Positions 17,095 to 26,785 of a stretch of DNA of 64,000 nt are shown here, piece by piece. The notes below the pieces were generated by a model, which worked only from the letters and a program-made list of their open reading frames with translations, was not told where the DNA came from and did not search any database. The number at the start of each line of letters is the position of its first letter. Position 1 is the first letter of the stretch. The position numbers were made by a program, and so were the translations under genes. Source of the DNA: an uncultured Bacteroidales bacterium (lineage in GTDB: Bacteria > Bacteroidota > Bacteroidia > Bacteroidales > UBA932); assembly GCA_900320795.1 (NCBI GenBank), contig ONTQ01000003.1:1-64000 (forward strand), written 5' to 3'.

Positions 17095-19404
17095 TTAATT
17101 CTTACGCTTTCCCTTGATTTTTTTTGTAGGATCGGAAGCGGCGATAATCGCTTGACAATCAGCCTCAGTCAGATTTGCGGCCACCGTCCCCTTGGGTATC
17201 TTATAATTAGAAACTCCTTGCTTGATATAGGGGCCGAACCTTCCGTCAATTACTTTGATGTCTCCGAAATCGGCAATGTAGGAAGGTCCTGCTGCCGCTT
17301 CAGATTCAGCATTCCGGATGAGTCCGGCGCTTTCTTCCAGACTGATCTTGAGCGGATCCATTCCCTTGGGAAGTTTTACATTTTTATCTCCGTACTTGAG
17401 ATAGGGGCCGAAACGGCCGCGCATGGCCACGATGTCAATTCCTTCCAGCTGTCCCACGGTGCGGGGGAGTTCCAGCAGTTTCAGAGCCTCTTCCAGTGTA
17501 AGGGTTTCGATGAGCTGGCCCTTCCCCAAGGATGCGCTCTGGCGGTTTTCACCTTCTCCTTTCTGGACATACGGGCCGAATTTGCCAAAGGCGGCAATCA
17601 CTTTCTGTCCGTCCGGCGCGATGCCGATTTCCCGGCTCACCTTGCTGTAGTTGCGGTCTGCCATGACTTGCTCCACATGGGCATGGAAAGGTTTGTAGAA
17701 GGAGGAAATGGTGTCGCTCCAGACCTTCTTGCCTTCGGCCACTTCGTCGAAATCAGCCTCGACGTTGGCGGTGAAATCGTAGTCCAGGATATCGGTGAAA
17801 TGCTCCACTAGATAGTCGGTGACGATGAGGCCGATTTCCTGAGGCAGGAGTTTGCCTTTCTCGGCGCCGGTGACTTCTGTTTTCTGGCTGGCTTTGATGC
17901 TGCCGTTTTTGAGGGTCAGGTTGGTGACATTGAAGGATTTGCCTTCTTTGTCCCCCTTGATGGCATAGCCCCTTCCGTGGGTGAGCGTATCTACGGTCGC
18001 CGCATAGGTTGAAGGCCGGCCGATGCCCAGTTCTTCCAGCTTCTTCACCAGGGTGGCTTCCGAGTAGCGAACCGGCGGTGTCGTATATTTGCACAGGGCC
18101 GACACCTCGTTTTCCCGCATCAGCGTGCCTTCGGAAAGGTCCGGCAGCAGGATTTCCTCCTGATCCGGCTCATCGTCGTCGCGGCTTTCCAGATACACCT
18201 TCATGAAACCGTCGAAAAGCAACTGGACCGACTGCAGGCCGTAGAGTTCGGGGCGTTTGTCGGAGGCAACCTTGAGGTTGGTGTTCATCACCCGGCTCTC
18301 CGCCATCTGAGAGGCGACCGTTCGTTTCCAGATGAGTTCATAGAGTTTTTTCTCCTGGGCGGTACCTTCGATGGTGACATGTTCGATATAGGTGGGCCGG
18401 ATGGCTTCGTGGGCCTCCTGGGCGCCTTTGGACTTGGTGCGGTACTGGCGCGGGTGGGAGTAATTTTCTCCGAAATTCTCCAGAATGAATTTCTTAGCCG
18501 TGCCGAGCGCCAGGGCAGACAGGTTGGTGGAGTCGGTTCTCATATAGGTAATGAGACCGCGCTCATACAGTGTCTGCGCCACCCGCATGGTGGTGGAAAC
18601 CGGGAAATGGAGTTTCCGGGCGGCTTCCTGCTGGAGGGTGGACGTGGTGAAAGGGGCGGAGGGAACACGGACGCCTTCTTTCTTTTCTACGGAACTGACG
18701 CGGTATGTGGCGCCGATACTGTCCTGCAGGAAAGCCCGTGCCTCGTCCTCGGAGGAGAAACGGGTATCCAGGGTGGCTTTCACTTTCACATCGGTTCCTT
18801 CCGGCCGGAAGGAGGCTTCGATCCGGTAAAAGGGTTCCGGACGGAAGTCCATAATCTCTTTTTCACGGTCCACGATGAGGCGGAGGGCGACGCTCTGTAC
18901 CCGGCCGGCGCTCAGTTTGGGTTGGATTTTTCTCCAGAGGATGGGGGAAAGTTCAAATCCCACCAGCCGGTCCAGTACGCGGCGGGCCTGCTGGGCGTTC
19001 ACCAGGTTCATGTCTATGTTCCGGGGATGCTCGATGGCTTCCAGGATGGCATTTTTGGTAATCTCGTGGAAGACGATGCGGCGGGTCTTTGTCTGGGGAA
19101 GGTCCAGCGTCTGGAGCAGATGCCAGGAGATGGCTTCTCCTTCCCGGTCTTCATCGGAGGCCAGCCAGACGGTGGAAGCGGCATCGGCCAGTTTCTTCAG
19201 TTCGGCGACAACCTTTTTCTTTTCTGCGGGAATGACATATTCGGGCGTGAAGCCGTGTTCGACGTCCACGCTCAGCTTATGCTCTTCCAAATCCCGGATA
19301 TGGCCGATGGATGCCTTGACCAGATAATCTTTTCCCAGATACTGCTGAATGGTCCTCACCTTTCCGGGAGACTCCACGATCACTAAATTTTTGTTTCCCT
19401 CCAT
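17095..19404 (-). CDS. topA: DNA topoisomerase I
   Basis: 769 residues. The N-terminal TOPRIM domain begins NLVIVESPGKVRTI and carries ASDEDREGEAI; the type IA core shows LSAGRVQSVALRLI and the active-site Tyr (about residue 287) in LITYMRTDSTNLS. The C-terminus has three Topo_C repeats (GKFGPYVQKG, GRFGPYLKYG, GRFGPYIKQG) instead of classic zinc ribbons, as is common in Bacteroidetes. It relaxes negative supercoils. Transcribed alone. Confidence 0.97.
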   Translation of the reverse strand: MEGNKNLVIVESPGKVRTIQQYLGKDYLVKASIGHIRDLEEHKLSVDVEHGFTPEYVIPAEKKKVVAELKKLADAASTVWLASDEDREGEAISWHLLQTLDLPQTKTRRIVFHEITKNAILEAIEHPRNIDMNLVNAQQARRVLDRLVGFELSPILWRKIQPKLSAGRVQSVALRLIVDREKEIMDFRPEPFYRIEASFRPEGTDVKVKATLDTRFSSEDEARAFLQDSIGATYRVSSVEKKEGVRVPSAPFTTSTLQQEAARKLHFPVSTTMRVAQTLYERGLITYMRTDSTNLSALALGTAKKFILENFGENYSHPRQYRTKSKGAQEAHEAIRPTYIEHVTIEGTAQEKKLYELIWKRTVASQMAESRVMNTNLKVASDKRPELYGLQSVQLLFDGFMKVYLESRDDDEPDQEEILLPDLSEGTLMRENEVSALCKYTTPPVRYSEATLVKKLEELGIGRPSTYAATVDTLTHGRGYAIKGDKEGKSFNVTNLTLKNGSIKASQKTEVTGAEKGKLLPQEIGLIVTDYLVEHFTDILDYDFTANVEADFDEVAEGKKVWSDTISSFYKPFHAHVEQVMADRNYSKVSREIGIAPDGQKVIAAFGKFGPYVQKGEGENRQSASLGKGQLIETLTLEEALKLLELPRTVGQLEGIDIVAMRGRFGPYLKYGDKNVKLPKGMDPLKISLEESAGLIRNAESEAAAGPSYIADFGDIKVIDGRFGPYIKQGVSNYKIPKGTVAANLTEADCQAIIAASDPTKKIKGKRKN

Positions 19405-19485
19405 ATCGATGCTTTTTTAGGGCCCGGGGGCCGTATTTTTCTGCAAAGTAAATCTAAATCCGGGGAATTTTCCAAATTTTCTGCT

Positions 19486-19525
19486 TATTTTTGTAAACTG
19501 AACTTTGCCCAAGACCTAAGGTCTT
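19486..19525 (+). promoter_or_regulatory. PBP1A promoter element and palindrome in its leader
   Basis: TATTTTTG at 19486-19493 matches the -7 consensus. Just downstream, AAGACC-TAA-GGTCTT (19511-19525) is a perfect 6-bp inverted repeat between the likely start of transcription and the ATG at 19551. It could be an operator or a small mRNA hairpin. Confidence 0.45.
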
Positions 19526-19550
19526 GTACGCATGTGAAAAAATTGTAGTC

Positions 19551-21875
19551 ATGACGGACAGTACGAAGAAAAAAATAACCAAGTGGTTCTGGATCCTGCT
19601 CATCGCTCCGGTACTCCTTTTGGCCATGCTGCTTTGCCTCGTATGGGCTTTCGCAGACATCCCCTCCATTGAAGAGTTGGAAAACCCGGATTCAAAGCTG
19701 GCCACCCAGGTCATTGCGGAAGAAGGAGAAATCCTTACCACTTATCATATAGAAAACAGGACTTTCGTCACCTATGAGGAGCTGGCTCCTTCCCTGGTCC
19801 AGGCGGCCGTGGCCACGGAAGACAAACGCTTCTACAAGCATTCCGGGGTGGATCTCCAGTCCCTCGGCCGCGTGCTCTTCCGCACCCTCCTTTCCCGGGA
19901 TTCCTCCCAGGGCGGCGGCTCCACCATCACCCAGCAGCTTGCCAAGACCCTTTATCCCCGTGCTTCCCATGTGAACAAGCTGGAAATGGTGTGGATCAAA
20001 CTCAAGGAGTGGATTACCGCCGTCAAGCTGGAACGGAATTACACCAAGGATGAAATCATGGTCATGTATCTTAACGCGGTGTTCTTCGGGTCCAATTCCT
20101 ACGGCATCTCATCGGCCGCCAACCAGTTCTTCGGGAAGCGCCCGTCAGAACTGCAGACGGAAGAAAGCGCCGTGCTGGTGGGCATGGTGAACAAACCTAC
20201 CCGCTACAATCCGGCCCTGAATCCCGAACATGCCCTCCGCCGCCGCAATGTGGTGCTGGAGCGTATGGAATCCATGGATTACCTGACCCGCGCGGAATGC
20301 GATTCGCTCAAGGCCCTTCCCATCACCCTGCACGCCCGTCAGGGAGACCGAACCACCGGTGTCGGCCCTTATTTCCGCGATATGCTCCGCCGGATCATGA
20401 GCGCGGAGAAGCCCAAAAAATCGGCCTATCCCGTCGTGGAAGACTATCAGGCCGATTCACTCCTCTGGGCCGACGACCCCCTCTACGGCTGGCTCAATAA
20501 GAATTCCAAGAGCGACGGCAGCAAGTACGACCTGGACCAGGACGGCCTCCGCATCTATACTACCATCAATTACAAGATGCAGCGTTACGCCGAGGAAGCC
20601 ATCGCAGAACATCTCGGAAAAGACCTCCAGAAGGCTTTCTTCCGCGAATTGAAGTACCGCAAGAACCCGCCTTTCTCCTCCGATACGGAGCCTTCAGTCG
20701 TTGAGACCACCCTCAAGCAGGCCCGTCGCTGGAGCGACCGCACCCGTATGATGAAGGCCTCCGGCCATTCCCAGGCCGAGATTGACAAGAGTTTCTCCGA
20801 ACCCGCCAAGATGCGCGTGTTCACCTGGGAGAAACCCGGTTACAGGGATACGGTAATGACCCCGGACGATTCCATCCGTTACTACAAGTCCTTTTTCCGT
20901 GCCGCTTTCATGGCCATCGAGCCGGGAACCGGTCACGTGAAAGCCTATGTGGGCGGTCCCGACTACCGTTATTTCAAATATGACAATGTCCGCCAGGGCC
21001 GGCGGCAGGTGGGCTCCACTGTGAAGCCGTTCATTTATACCCTGGCCATGGAATCCGGCATGACCCCGTGCGACCCCGTGCTCAATTCCCCGGTGGTAAT
21101 CGTGGTGAACGGTGACCAGACGTGGACTCCTCAGGATACGCATGCCGACGGAACCATGGTGAACCTTACCTGGGGCCTCTCGCACAGTTCCAACTCGGTG
21201 GCGGCCTATCTGATGAAACAACTGGGCCCGGCTTCCATGGTGTCCATGATGCGCAACATGGGAATCAGCGGTTACATCGACCCCGTCGCCTCCCTCTGCG
21301 TAGGGGCTGCAGATCTGTCCGTTTACGACATGGTCACCGCATACAACACCTTCCCTTCCGGCGGTACTTACACCTATCCGCTCTTCGTCACGCGCATTGA
21401 GGACAGCGAGGGCAACATCCTGGGCCAGTTCCGGGGCCGTAAGCGGGAAGCCCTTTCCCAGCGGGCTACCGGGGCCATGATCCAGATGATGCGTTCGGTG
21501 GTGGATAGCGGAACCGGTATCCGGCTGCGTCTCAAGTATGGCATCAAGGGTGAAGTGGCCGGCAAGACCGGTACCACCAATGACAACTCCGACGGCTGGT
21601 TCATCGGCTATACACCCACCATCACGGCCGGTGTATGGGTCGGGGCTGAAGACCGTTATGTCCACTTTGCCAACAACAGCCTGGGCCAGGGAGCCAATAT
21701 GGCCCTGCCCATCTGGGGCCTCTGGATGCAGAAGGTAATCAAGGACGGGACGCTGGGCATATCGGCTTCAGACGTGTTCCCGGAATCCCTCAAGGGCAAT
21801 TATTGCGCACCCGGCGCTTCCGGAGAGAATGCCGCTCCGGAAAAGACAGATTTGGAGAATTATTATTTCGAATAA
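19551..21875 (+). CDS. mrcA: Class A penicillin-binding protein 1A
   Basis: The ATG at 19551 is preferred over an upstream in-frame TTG. 774 residues: cytoplasmic tail, one membrane helix (about 12-35), GT51 glycosyltransferase with Glu about 90 (ATEDKRFYKH) and GGGSTITQQLAK, then transpeptidase with Ser about 489 (GSTVKPF), SSNSVAAYL and KTGTTND. It polymerises and cross-links peptidoglycan. The stop codon is one base before ddl, so the two wall genes form an operon with prmC. Confidence 0.96.
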   Translation: MTDSTKKKITKWFWILLIAPVLLLAMLLCLVWAFADIPSIEELENPDSKLATQVIAEEGEILTTYHIENRTFVTYEELAPSLVQAAVATEDKRFYKHSGVDLQSLGRVLFRTLLSRDSSQGGGSTITQQLAKTLYPRASHVNKLEMVWIKLKEWITAVKLERNYTKDEIMVMYLNAVFFGSNSYGISSAANQFFGKRPSELQTEESAVLVGMVNKPTRYNPALNPEHALRRRNVVLERMESMDYLTRAECDSLKALPITLHARQGDRTTGVGPYFRDMLRRIMSAEKPKKSAYPVVEDYQADSLLWADDPLYGWLNKNSKSDGSKYDLDQDGLRIYTTINYKMQRYAEEAIAEHLGKDLQKAFFRELKYRKNPPFSSDTEPSVVETTLKQARRWSDRTRMMKASGHSQAEIDKSFSEPAKMRVFTWEKPGYRDTVMTPDDSIRYYKSFFRAAFMAIEPGTGHVKAYVGGPDYRYFKYDNVRQGRRQVGSTVKPFIYTLAMESGMTPCDPVLNSPVVIVVNGDQTWTPQDTHADGTMVNLTWGLSHSSNSVAAYLMKQLGPASMVSMMRNMGISGYIDPVASLCVGAADLSVYDMVTAYNTFPSGGTYTYPLFVTRIEDSEGNILGQFRGRKREALSQRATGAMIQMMRSVVDSGTGIRLRLKYGIKGEVAGKTGTTNDNSDGWFIGYTPTITAGVWVGAEDRYVHFANNSLGQGANMALPIWGLWMQKVIKDGTLGISASDVFPESLKGNYCAPGASGENAAPEKTDLENYYFE

Positions 21876-21876
21876 A

Positions 21877-22896
21877 ATGGCCAAGTATCAATCCGTTGCC
21901 GTCATTTACGGCAGTGATTCCTCCGAATGGGAGGTATCGTGCCGCAGCGGGGAATTCACAGCTTCCCGTATCGACGAGTTCCAGTACGATGTCTATGAGA
22001 TTTTCGCCCGCTTCGGCCAGTGGAAACTGGTTGCCATGCGAAAAGCCAACTCCATGCGGCAGGCCTTCCCGGAAGGTGCCCAGCCGGAGGTGGACAAGAG
22101 CGACTTTTCCGTCATGGTGCTTGGGGAGAAGATCAAGTTCGATTTTGCCTATATCATGCAGCACGGCGCTCCCGGGGAGACCGGTCTCCTGCAGGGCTAT
22201 CTGGAAATGCTGAGAATCCCGCATTCCAGCTGTAGCGCTTTTGTGACCACTGTGGCATTCGACAAGTATTCCTGCAAGAGCTACCTGCGGACGGCAGATT
22301 ATATCAAACTGGCGCCGGATGCTTTTGTCCGGGAAGGGGATGATGTGGAGGCCTTCAGCAAAAAGGCCGTGGAAAAACTGGGACTGCCCGTTTTCGTGAA
22401 ACCCACCAGCGCGGGTTCCAGTTTCGGCATCTCCAAGGTATATAATCCGGAAGACCTTCCTGCGGCCATCCGGTATGCTTTCACGGAAGGCCCTACCGTT
22501 ATTGTGGAATCGGCCATTCCGTGCGAACACGAGCTTACCTGCGCCGTCTATTTTGACGGGAAGGATGTAAGCGCCCTGCCGGTTATCGAAATTCTTTCCG
22601 ATACGGGCTGGTTCGACTATGACGCCAAGTACAACGGTTTCAGCCGTGAAGTGTGCCCGGCGGAGATTCCGGACGAACTCCGGGACAAGATACAGGAAAT
22701 CTCCAAGCGCATCTACCGCCACCTGGGTTGCAAGGGCCTGGTGAGAATGGATTACATATCGGCCCCCGACGGCATCTATTTCCTGGAGGTGAACATCATC
22801 CCGGGCATGACCAATGCTTCGCTGGTGCCCAAAATGATCCGTGCCGCGGGAATCGGCATCACGGATTTCCTGACCACCATCATTGAGAATTCATAG
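21877..22896 (+). CDS. ddl: D-alanine--D-alanine ligase
   Basis: ATP-grasp enzyme of 339 residues that makes the D-Ala-D-Ala dipeptide of peptidoglycan precursors. The start at 21877 gives MAKYQSVAVIYGSDSSEWEVS. Family marks are HGAPGETGLLQG, VFVKPTSAGSSFGISKV, the CEHELTCAV strand and LEVNIIPGMT near the end. It starts 1 base after the PBP1A stop codon, which fits coupled translation. Confidence 0.95.
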   Translation: MAKYQSVAVIYGSDSSEWEVSCRSGEFTASRIDEFQYDVYEIFARFGQWKLVAMRKANSMRQAFPEGAQPEVDKSDFSVMVLGEKIKFDFAYIMQHGAPGETGLLQGYLEMLRIPHSSCSAFVTTVAFDKYSCKSYLRTADYIKLAPDAFVREGDDVEAFSKKAVEKLGLPVFVKPTSAGSSFGISKVYNPEDLPAAIRYAFTEGPTVIVESAIPCEHELTCAVYFDGKDVSALPVIEILSDTGWFDYDAKYNGFSREVCPAEIPDELRDKIQEISKRIYRHLGCKGLVRMDYISAPDGIYFLEVNIIPGMTNASLVPKMIRAAGIGITDFLTTIIENS

Positions 22897-22899
22897 AAG

Positions 22900-23802
22900 A
22901 TGCTGCTGGTAGATTTTCTGAAGAAGGGGATTGCGGCCCTGGAGCCTTTGTATCCCACGGCGGAAGCGCGGAATATCGTCCTCATGCTGTGTGAAGAGAT
23001 CATCGGTACCAAGAATTACACCCATATCGTAGAGCCGGGCTTTCAGATCGACAAGAAAGGTGAAAAACCGCTGGCAGAGGCGCTGGTGCGCCTGCAGGCG
23101 GGTGAGCCCATCCAATATGTGATTGGCAGCACCGAATTCTGCGGCCGGCGTTTCCGCGTCAATGCCGATGTCCTCATCCCGCGTCCGGAAACGGAACTGC
23201 TGGTGAGGGAGGCCATCAAACTGGCCGGGCGTGTCAAGCGCATGCGGGCGGCATACGGAAAATCGGCTGAGCCCGTTCGTGTCCTGGATCTCTGTACCGG
23301 TTCCGGCAACATTGCCTGGTCGGTAGCCCTGGGGGTGCCCGGCACCCGTGTGGTGGGCGTGGATATTTCCGAAGGGGCGCTCCAGGTGGCCCGGAGTCAG
23401 AATTTCTCGGCCGAACTCAAGCAGACCGGAGCCCTGGCCCCTACGTTTGTAGCGGCCGATGTCCTGGATCCGGAGCAGGAATTCAACTACGGTCCCTTCG
23501 ACCTCATCCTTTCCAATCCTCCGTATATCATGGAGAGTGAAAAAGCCTTCATGCGGCGGAACGTCCTGGATTACGAGCCCTCCGGCGCCCTCTTTGTGAG
23601 CGACGAGGACCCTCTCATCTTCTACCGGGCCATTGCCCGCTGGTCGCACCGATTCCTTTCCCCGGAAGGGAAGGGCCTGACGGAGATTAACGAGGTGCTG
23701 GGGAAGGAAACGGAGGCGGTTTTTCGCGATTCGGGTTTTTCGGAGACATCGCTCGTAACGGATTTTTACGACAAAAACCGCTTTGTTTTTTACATGAAAT
23801 AG
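22900..23802 (+). CDS. prmC: Release factor glutamine N5-methyltransferase
   Basis: 300 residues. It methylates the GGQ glutamine of RF1 and RF2. An N-terminal helical domain is followed by the SAM-binding motif VLDLCTGSGNIAW and the substrate Gln-binding NPPY (DLILSNPPYIMESE). Starts 3 bases after ddl; the operon ends at the terminator that overlaps its stop codon. Confidence 0.95.
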   Translation: MLLVDFLKKGIAALEPLYPTAEARNIVLMLCEEIIGTKNYTHIVEPGFQIDKKGEKPLAEALVRLQAGEPIQYVIGSTEFCGRRFRVNADVLIPRPETELLVREAIKLAGRVKRMRAAYGKSAEPVRVLDLCTGSGNIAWSVALGVPGTRVVGVDISEGALQVARSQNFSAELKQTGALAPTFVAADVLDPEQEFNYGPFDLILSNPPYIMESEKAFMRRNVLDYEPSGALFVSDEDPLIFYRAIARWSHRFLSPEGKGLTEINEVLGKETEAVFRDSGFSETSLVTDFYDKNRFVFYMK

Positions 23803-23831
23803 GCTTCTCACCCTCGCGAGAGGCCTTTTTT
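23801..23831 (+). terminator. Terminator of the PBP1A-ddl-prmC operon
   Basis: AGGCTTCTC (23801-23809) pairs with GAGAGGCCT (23818-23826) with one G-U pair, followed by a T-tract to 23831. It overlaps the prmC stop codon. Confidence 0.85.
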
Positions 23832-23885
23832 GAAAATAAACGTTTAAACCTTTCTTACTCGGAACATCTTTCCGTACTTTGCACC

Positions 23886-25067
23886 ATGAAGTACGGAATT
23901 CTTTTTTGGGGTACCCTTGGGGCCCTTGTCGTCCTGCCGGTGGCAGGCTGCGACAAAACAGACGGGAGAAGGGAAGACGTGCCAGGCCGGCACATCTCCC
24001 TGGAAGAGGTGGCTGCGGTGCTGTCCGGAATCCGGCTGGGGCCGGAGCAGATGGCGGAAGTGCGGGAGGCCACCGGGACATCGGCCGGCAACGGCTATGA
24101 CGAGGAGTATCGGATGAAAGACCTTTTTGCTGCGCCGGGCTGCGGTGTCGGGGAAGAGGCCTCCACCAAGGCCGAGGTGTATCCGCACCCCTTGCGGGAC
24201 CTTCTCCGGGAGGTCGTCCTCTCCCGGCAGACGAAGGCGGGAACCCTGGAGGCAGAAGCCTGGCTGGATTCGCTGGCAGCTTCTGACGTACAGATTTATT
24301 GGCCTTTTTCCGATTCCTGGGACGGGAAGACATTACCGGTGGTCACCTATGATTCCGGAGACAATGCAGAGCAGAATGAGGGTTATCTCCTGAAGGCTGA
24401 CGGAAGCGTTGAGAAAGTGCTGGTGGATGAGCAGATGGCCCGGGAGCGTCCCGTCTGGGTGGTGAACCGGAATTCTGACGCCGACTACAAATCCCTGGAA
24501 CTGCTCCGGCGGGAAGATCCTTCCTGGGGATCGGGCGGGGGCGACATTATCGTCCATCCCCAGACCAAGGCTGTTGATGCCAGAGCCCTCATCCTGCGCT
24601 CGTTCAAGGCCAAGCGGCAGTTTGACAGCTGGCTTTCAGGAGGTTCAGAGTACTGGATTCGGTGCGCCGCTGTGGATGACTATACGGTTTCCACCGAGGC
24701 CGAAATGCGCATTTACGAACCCAAAATCACTGATTTTATGATTGTCGTCCGCAGGGCTCAGGTGGGCGAGGAACTGGCCATCAACACGGTTCTGGTATCG
24801 GACTGGGTGGAGGAAATGGAAAGCAGTGCGCTGATGATTGTCGAAGATGACGGCGGTACAAAGACGACCTGGAAAGCCAGTGCGGTGGTAAAATACAATT
24901 CCAAGGCCTATGGCGTTGAAGTGGAATTACCCCTCAACACGCGCGACGACATTGTCTGGAGAGGCGCCCTTTCATACGGATTCATCGAAAAGGCACTCAG
25001 GAAAGAAAAAGCCGCAGACCGCTGGATCGGTCTTGGTGAAGTGGAGATTCTGCTGGAATTCATTTAG
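23886..25067 (+). CDS. Hypothetical lipoprotein (393 aa)
   Basis: The signal peptide ends in a lipobox (LPVAGC), giving a lipid-anchored envelope protein. The remainder looks like an alpha/beta N-terminal part and a beta-rich C-terminal part (about 230-393); no catalytic motif is evident and I do not recognise the family. It stands alone after a terminator, with a weak promoter-like TACTTTG just before the ATG. Its 3' end overlaps the convergent U32 gene by 8 bases. Confidence 0.7.
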   Translation: MKYGILFWGTLGALVVLPVAGCDKTDGRREDVPGRHISLEEVAAVLSGIRLGPEQMAEVREATGTSAGNGYDEEYRMKDLFAAPGCGVGEEASTKAEVYPHPLRDLLREVVLSRQTKAGTLEAEAWLDSLAASDVQIYWPFSDSWDGKTLPVVTYDSGDNAEQNEGYLLKADGSVEKVLVDEQMARERPVWVVNRNSDADYKSLELLRREDPSWGSGGGDIIVHPQTKAVDARALILRSFKAKRQFDSWLSGGSEYWIRCAAVDDYTVSTEAEMRIYEPKITDFMIVVRRAQVGEELAINTVLVSDWVEEMESSALMIVEDDGGTKTTWKASAVVKYNSKAYGVEVELPLNTRDDIVWRGALSYGFIEKALRKEKAADRWIGLGEVEILLEFI

Positions 25068-26781
25068 GAAGCACCGTCATTTCGCAGACGGCGCAGTCGA
25101 AGCACAGCCGGAGCCGCTGCTTCCTGTTGACCAGGAAAAGAGGCTCTGCCTTTTTCACCTTTCCCTGCCTGGGGCATAGCCCGAGTTCGTAGCGGATGCA
25201 GTATTTGCTTCGCATGAGCTGCCCATCGGAGGAATATGTTAGTTGGAAAGTGCTGCTATCGGAAGGTGTACCCCGGTACAGGGGAAGTGCTTTTACGGGC
25301 AGCCGATCCAACTTTTCCGCCAGCAGACGCCGGACGGCGTTGAGTGCGGAAACCGGGAGGAAGGGCAGGGGACCTTCTATCGTCACGGAAGGCTTCTGGA
25401 AGGCATAGTGGGCTGTTTTCTTGGCCAGTTGCTCCTTCAGGGACAGCAACATACGGTCCGGGTCTCTGGATACATCGGCCGGCAGGGGCTGGCTCAGGCT
25501 GGCTTCCCGCCCGTCTTCCGATACGGCCGTTGCCGTAAGCATGCCGTTTCCCAACTTCACCTGAAGGCTGACGGCTATTTCCCGCCGGGTTTTGCCGGCT
25601 TCCAGCTGGCGCTCGAAGGCGGCACTGATGTTGCGGTACAGTTTCATTCCTTCCCGCAGCCCTTCCGGGCGGCGGCAGCGGATGGAGAGGCCTTCGCAGA
25701 CATCGGCCCGGAAGCCGGTGATGCCTCCTTCGGAATTCACGAAGGCAAAACCGTCCCCGTTGGATAGTTGAAGGCCCGGAGATGCCGCCTGGAGGGTGAT
25801 GCCGTCCGGGCGAAGGCGGCGGACGGTCCCCACGTATTCGCCCATGGATTTGGGGGCGTCCAGGGAGGCCCATTCTCCGCGTTTTCCGTCCAGGAACAAC
25901 TGGGTGTAGCCGCGGTTGAATGTCTTGTCCAAATCGGGCGTGAATCCGCCTTTCACTTTTCCGAAAGAAGCGCGGCAGTACTGTTCCGGATACTTTTCCA
26001 CCAAGGCATCCAAAGCTTCGGAATAAGCCTTTACCACATTGCGGACATAGGATTCATTCTTGAGGCGGCCTTCAATCTTGAAAGAACAGACGCCGGCCCC
26101 GGCCAGGTCTTCCAGGCGGCTGAGGAGGTTGAAGTCTTTGAGCGAGAGAAGGGCTTTGTTTTTCTCCAACACTTTGCCAGATGCGTCTTCCAGGTCATAG
26201 AGGCTGCGGCAGGGCTGGGCGCATTCCCCCCGGTTGGCGCTGCGGCCGGTAAGGTATTCGGAAAGGTAGCACTGACCGCTATAACAAACGCACAGGGCTC
26301 CGTGTACGAAGCATTCGATCTCCGTATGGACAGACTGCACGATGGCGCGAATCTGCTCCAGGGAAAGTTCCCTCTCCAGGACCAGCCGGCCGAAGCCCAG
26401 GCTCTCCAGTCCCCGGGCTTTTTCGACGGTCCGGATGGCGCACTGGGTGGAGGCATGCATCACAAGGTTTTCGCTCATGGAAAGCACGGCCGGGTCTTGT
26501 ACGATGAGGGCATCGACGCCGGCTTCTTCCAGGGCGCTGACCATCTCCTGCGCACGGGGGCGCTCCTCTTCCCGGAGAAGCGTATTGACTGTGGCGAAGA
26601 TGCGCACGCCGAAACGGTGGGCATATTCGCAGAGCTGCCGGATGTCGTCGATGCTGTTACCGGCCGCGTGACGGGCTCCGAAGGCCGGTCCGGCTATATA
26701 AACGGCATCGGCCCCGCAGTCAATGGCTGCCAGGCCGATGTCTTTTCCTCTGGCTGGAGCCAGCAGTTCCAGCGCTTTCAA
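25060..26781 (-). CDS. U32-family peptidase-like protein (tRNA/rRNA hydroxylation type)
   Basis: About 573 residues. The frame runs open upstream to 27039, but that part is antisense-like noise over the TPR gene. The best start is a TTG at 26781 (LKALELLAPARGKD), 4 bases after the TPR stop codon. Family marks: FVHGALCVCYSGQCYLS, the Cys pair in NRGECAQPCR, FKIEGRLKNESYV and a C-terminal DUF3656-like part. Bacterial U32 proteins such as TrhP and RlhA are needed for RNA C5-hydroxylation, rather than acting as collagenases. Which RNA this one serves is not clear. Confidence 0.85.
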   Translation of the reverse strand: MKALELLAPARGKDIGLAAIDCGADAVYIAGPAFGARHAAGNSIDDIRQLCEYAHRFGVRIFATVNTLLREEERPRAQEMVSALEEAGVDALIVQDPAVLSMSENLVMHASTQCAIRTVEKARGLESLGFGRLVLERELSLEQIRAIVQSVHTEIECFVHGALCVCYSGQCYLSEYLTGRSANRGECAQPCRSLYDLEDASGKVLEKNKALLSLKDFNLLSRLEDLAGAGVCSFKIEGRLKNESYVRNVVKAYSEALDALVEKYPEQYCRASFGKVKGGFTPDLDKTFNRGYTQLFLDGKRGEWASLDAPKSMGEYVGTVRRLRPDGITLQAASPGLQLSNGDGFAFVNSEGGITGFRADVCEGLSIRCRRPEGLREGMKLYRNISAAFERQLEAGKTRREIAVSLQVKLGNGMLTATAVSEDGREASLSQPLPADVSRDPDRMLLSLKEQLAKKTAHYAFQKPSVTIEGPLPFLPVSALNAVRRLLAEKLDRLPVKALPLYRGTPSDSSTFQLTYSSDGQLMRSKYCIRYELGLCPRQGKVKKAEPLFLVNRKQRLRLCFDCAVCEMTVLPK

Positions 26782-26785
26782 TGGA

